Assembly: GCA_036703275.1 (NCBI GenBank)
Contig: DATNPK010000060.1
Location: forward strand, 42,397-106,396
DNA: 64,000 bases
Reading direction: 5' to 3'
Origin: Coleofasciculaceae cyanobacterium
Lineage (GTDB): Bacteria > Cyanobacteriota > Cyanobacteriia > Cyanobacteriales > Xenococcaceae
The position numbers were made by a program, and so were the translations under genes. The notes beneath the pieces are model-generated. The model made no database searches. It saw only the letters and a list, made by a program, of their open reading frames with translations, and had not been told where the DNA came from. Of the stretch, positions 61,630 through 64,000 are shown piece after piece; position 1 is the stretch's first letter, and the number at the start of each line of letters is the position of its first letter.

Positions 61630-62259
61630 TTATTCTGGCTTAATCTCATATTCTACAACTCGGTTGCGTCCCATTTCTTTTGCTTGATACAAACCTCGAT
61701 CTGCTGCTGCTACCAACACATCAAAACTCAAATTAGAATTGGGAATACAGCACGACACCCAAAACGAAAGTGTTACGTAAAGATCTAGGGAAGAATTAAT
61801 ATGAGCAATTTTTAAAACCTTAATCTGTAAACGTACTTGTTGCGCTATGTGTTTTGCCTCTTTGATATATTGATGCTGTTTTAGAGCCAACAAAATTGTT
61901 TTTTCTAGTAACGTGGTAGACATCTCTGACCATGTTAAATAGTCATCCACGTTAACTGGCAGGGATTTGAGGTCAAAGTTTGCCTGAGCAGAGATTAATA
62001 TTAGAGGAATATCTTGAGTATTAATCTCCTGAACTTCTAATAAAGTATTTAAGTTACTGCTTTCAGCTTAATTAAAAATAAAGAAGATCAGATCGGGGTG
62101 ATGTTGCTGTAAGAAATTTGAGATGTTGATGAAATCTTGAAATTTAGTTAATTGAAACGTTTGAGATTTAACTTTGCTTAAAAGACGATCAATTTGCCTG
62201 CTATCAATCTAATTATTGTCTAACAATAAAATCTTAACAGTTGAATTAATAGCTTGCAC
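61630..62259 (-). pseudogene. REC-GGDEF response regulator, decayed
   Basis: From a GTG at 62259 one frame reads STVKILLLDNN, TAG (62209-62211), IDSRQIDRLLSKVKSQTFQL, QQHHPDLIFFIFN, TAA (62068-62070), AESSNLNTLLEVQE and so on: a receiver domain. The open part from 61950 has linker helices and then the end of a GGDEF domain (VAAADRGLYQAKEMGRNRVV). The central part with the GGDEF signature is deleted between HIAQQVRLQI and the last third. It cannot make cyclic di-GMP. Both stops stand where Gln would be natural (DNNQID, FNQAE). Confidence 0.65.
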
Positions 62260-62651
62260 AATAGATAATTAGGCTTCTCATTTATAGACTTTTCATGGTT
62301 GTAACCTCCAATTGCTAGTCTTTGCAACAAAATGAGTAATTCGTGCTTTTTTTAAATAATTATACAACATCGTATAAATTGATCTGTTTCTCAGGAATCA
62401 CAGTTTGCTTTCGAGATTTTGTAATCAAATTGCTTAAAAAGGCGATCGCCTAGAGTAAAGTCGCGTAGAAGAAGATGTAATTCATTTTACCGACAATTAA
62501 CCAATTCCAAATAACTTTGATGGCACTTTAATTGTGCAACGCCCAATAATTCATTAGAAGCCATAGTCTTGCTACATAAGTTGGGAAACTTGAGAGCCAA
62601 GTCACACAACAATTAATCTAATTGTTAGATATATAAAATATGTGCAAAATA
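62260..62651. other. intergenic, no gene seen
   Basis: About 390 bp between the REC-GGDEF remnant and tRNA-Lys. One GCGATCGC, AT-rich text, no ORF above 40 codons that looks real, no clear hairpin. Confidence 0.4.
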
Positions 62652-62723
62652 TGGGTCGCCTGGGATTCGAACCCAGAACCAATCGGTTAAAAGCCGAGTA
62701 CTCTACCGTTGAGCTAGCGACCC
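62652..62723 (-). tRNA. tRNA-Lys (anticodon TTT)
   Basis: A 72-nt cloverleaf on the minus strand: acceptor GGGTCGC/GCGACCC, D arm GCTCAACGGTAGAGT, anticodon stem TCGG/CCGA with loop CTTTTAA (anticodon TTT) and T arm CTGGGTTCGAATCCCAG. CCA is not encoded. Confidence 0.96.
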
Positions 62724-62765
62724 CTGAAAGCCTGCGTGTAAATCAGTTTTTTCCAGGAATGATTA

Positions 62766-63755
62766 TCATAGCATAACTTTTTTAAGAAAATCTCTATTTT
62801 TAAAAATTAAAGTCTTTTTTCTTGCCATAACTGCTTTTTGCAAGCTGGAAGACAACCAAGAATAATATTTAGGATACACAGGAAGTCTCGGTTTTAAACT
62901 CCACCCCGCAGGCTGCAATATTTTGGATAGAGATTCATAAGTCGGATGAGGATAATCTGGATTAACTTCATCTATGGGGCTAATTCCTCCTAAATCCGTT
63001 GCCCCTGCATTCAAACATTCTAGTAAAAAATTAGGTTCAGGCACTAAGTTTGGTGGAATTTGAATTGGTATCTCATCAAGAAGTATTTTTTTGGTTAGAG
63101 CAATAATTTCTGGTAACTGATTAGGATCGAAGCTGGAAATGTCTAATTGTTGCTGGCTACCAACACTGTGTGGTTGCAAAATTATCTCTTGAATATGGCC
63201 CCATTTTCTTTGAATTTTGGCGATCGCTAATATCGATTCTTGGATATCTGTTTTCGTTTCGCCAATTCCTAAAAGTAATCCTGTTGTAAAAGGAATTTTC
63301 AGCTTTCCTGCCCACTCCAGCTGCTGTAGGCGTAATTTGGGTTTTTTGCTAGGGGCATATTTATGCACTGTATTCATAAATTTTGAATCTAGCTGTTCCA
63401 GCATCAATCCCATAGAAACATTAACTTGCTTGAGCTGCTTCATTTCTTGCCAACTCAAAGGACCAACATTTGTATGAGGCAAAAAACCCAAAGATAATGA
63501 TAATTCACAAATCTTATATATTTTTGTAAACCATTCCATTCGCTTTACCGAGGAAGGATGAACTTCTCCGCTCAGAACTAAAATTTCGCTAACCAAGTTT
63601 TTATCTAGTTTTGTCAATTTATCTACAACGTCTGATTGAGATAACTTAGTTTCCGTATTAGGCTCAACCCGAAAGTTGCAATAGCTACATCGATTGAAAC
63701 ATTCATAAGTAGGAACTATCGTATAGGCTGGACTGTAAGTAATTACAGAGTTCAT
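62766..63755 (-). CDS. cofG: FO synthase subunit CofG (radical SAM)
   Basis: A 329-residue radical SAM enzyme for the deazaflavin chromophore (FO; 7,8-didemethyl-8-hydroxy-5-deazariboflavin) used by photolyase. The cluster motif is CFNRCSYC (CxxxCxxC) near residue 19. Also seen are VLSGEVHPSS, MGLMLEQLDSKFMNTVHKYA, TTGLLLGIGET and GATDLGGISPIDEVNPDYPH, all close to CofG. It needs CofH, which is not in this window. Confidence 0.9.
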   Translation of the reverse strand: MNSVITYSPAYTIVPTYECFNRCSYCNFRVEPNTETKLSQSDVVDKLTKLDKNLVSEILVLSGEVHPSSVKRMEWFTKIYKICELSLSLGFLPHTNVGPLSWQEMKQLKQVNVSMGLMLEQLDSKFMNTVHKYAPSKKPKLRLQQLEWAGKLKIPFTTGLLLGIGETKTDIQESILAIAKIQRKWGHIQEIILQPHSVGSQQQLDISSFDPNQLPEIIALTKKILLDEIPIQIPPNLVPEPNFLLECLNAGATDLGGISPIDEVNPDYPHPTYESLSKILQPAGWSLKPRLPVYPKYYSWLSSSLQKAVMARKKTLIFKNRDFLKKVML

Positions 63756-63811
63756 AGATTAAAGATAAACATTGCTTATATTTTATCTAAGATGATATTT
63801 TATTAAAATTG

Positions 63812-63840
63812 TTTACATAACTCAAGAAATACTTTATATT
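63812..63840 (+). promoter_or_regulatory. psbA promoter (-35 TTTACA, -10 TATATT)
   Basis: TTTACA at 63812-63817 and TATATT at 63835-63840 are separated by 17 bp, a near-consensus sigma-70 promoter as known for psbA. The leader to the ATG would be about 50 nt. Confidence 0.8.
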
Positions 63841-63897
63841 GTTAAGTGTCAGTTCAAAAGAACCTAGACAAATAAATAAAACGCAATCATAAAACAG

Positions 63898-64000
63898 ATG
63901 ACAACTACTTTACAGCAACGCGAAACCCGCGGAGCATGGGAGAACTTCTGTCAGTGGATTACTAGCACCAACAACCGAATCTATATCGGTTGGTTTGGCG
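63898..64000 (+). CDS. psbA: photosystem II D1 protein, N-terminal start
   Basis: The ATG at 63898 opens [20 protein letters not shown], then [14 protein letters not shown], the highly conserved D1 N-terminus; the gene continues beyond the window. D1 binds the main cofactors of photosystem II and turns over quickly in light. A strong promoter lies upstream. Confidence 0.97.
   Translation, partial: MTTTLQQRETRGAWENFCQWITSTNNRIYIGWFG

Overview
The window is chromosomal DNA of a cyanobacterium, about 40% GC by eye. It opens inside the 3' end of a phosphoglycerate mutase gene (gpmI) and closes on the first codons of psbA (photosystem II D1). The highly iterated palindrome GCGATCGC is scattered throughout. 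Other cyanobacterial markers are a flavodiiron protein, an ndhD fragment, CofG, 4-Cys-type kinase and CHASE2 remnants, and an SLH/OprB porin. Species cannot be fixed from the sequence. The density of broken genes points to a large genome under relaxed selection, or in part to uncorrected homopolymer errors in the assembly.

Region 1 (about 0.5-13.8 kb) is a damaged accessory block. On the minus strand it holds an NHLM-type peptide (RiPP) export operon: HlyD-like adaptor, C39 peptidase/ABC exporter, second ABC exporter. An Asp/Asn beta-hydroxylase-like gene follows 22 bp behind. Every one of these genes carries a frameshift or an in-frame stop, and the second exporter also has a 240-residue tandem duplication. 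Upstream lies a PAS histidine kinase remnant interrupted by an 824-nt, ORF-less group II intron. Its ends, domain V and EBS/IBS pairings can all be read. Divergently there are NB-ARC, pseudokinase and CHASE2 remnants, each with in-frame stops. A CheY-like regulator at 14.07 kb is intact.

Region 2 (14.5-26.9 kb) holds SDR remnants, a GNAT/cupin/RidA cluster, and a zinc locus. The zinc locus has a COG0523 GTPase overlapping a WD40 gene, znuA-znuC-znuB, and Zur-box-like operators in front of the COG0523 gene and znuA. Between them are two small secreted proteins, a duplicated broken antitoxin gene, a DUF433/DUF5615 toxin-antitoxin pair, and what looks like a relic integron: a truncated IntI-type integrase divergent from a GC-rich SnoaL-like cassette.

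Region 3 (26.9-47.4 kb) is mostly intact metabolism: an OprB porin, a C39-fold orphan, a guanine/8-oxoguanine deaminase-like amidohydrolase, a sulfate ABC transporter (sbp, an unknown small gene, cysT, cysW, cysA), and a seven-gene minus-strand purine run (azgA-like permease, xanthine/urate permease, urate hydroxylase, HIU hydrolase, OHCU decarboxylase, exported acetamidase/formamidase-like protein, GH15-like protein). A 13-bp palindrome GTATAC-N-GTATAC lies upstream of both the porin and the purine run, which suggests a shared regulator.

Region 4 (47.6-64 kb) is housekeeping: methyltransferase, purT, ferritin-like protein, pentapeptide protein, Flv1-like flavodiiron protein, Crp regulator, ndhD fragment, comEC, tRNA-Ser(CGA), guaA, cbiD, a decayed REC-GGDEF gene, tRNA-Lys(TTT), cofG and psbA with a clear promoter.

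The clearest novel signals are the ORF-less group II intron, the decayed NHLM/hydroxylase locus, the relic integron, and the recurrence of TAA/TAG at positions where homologues would have Gln.
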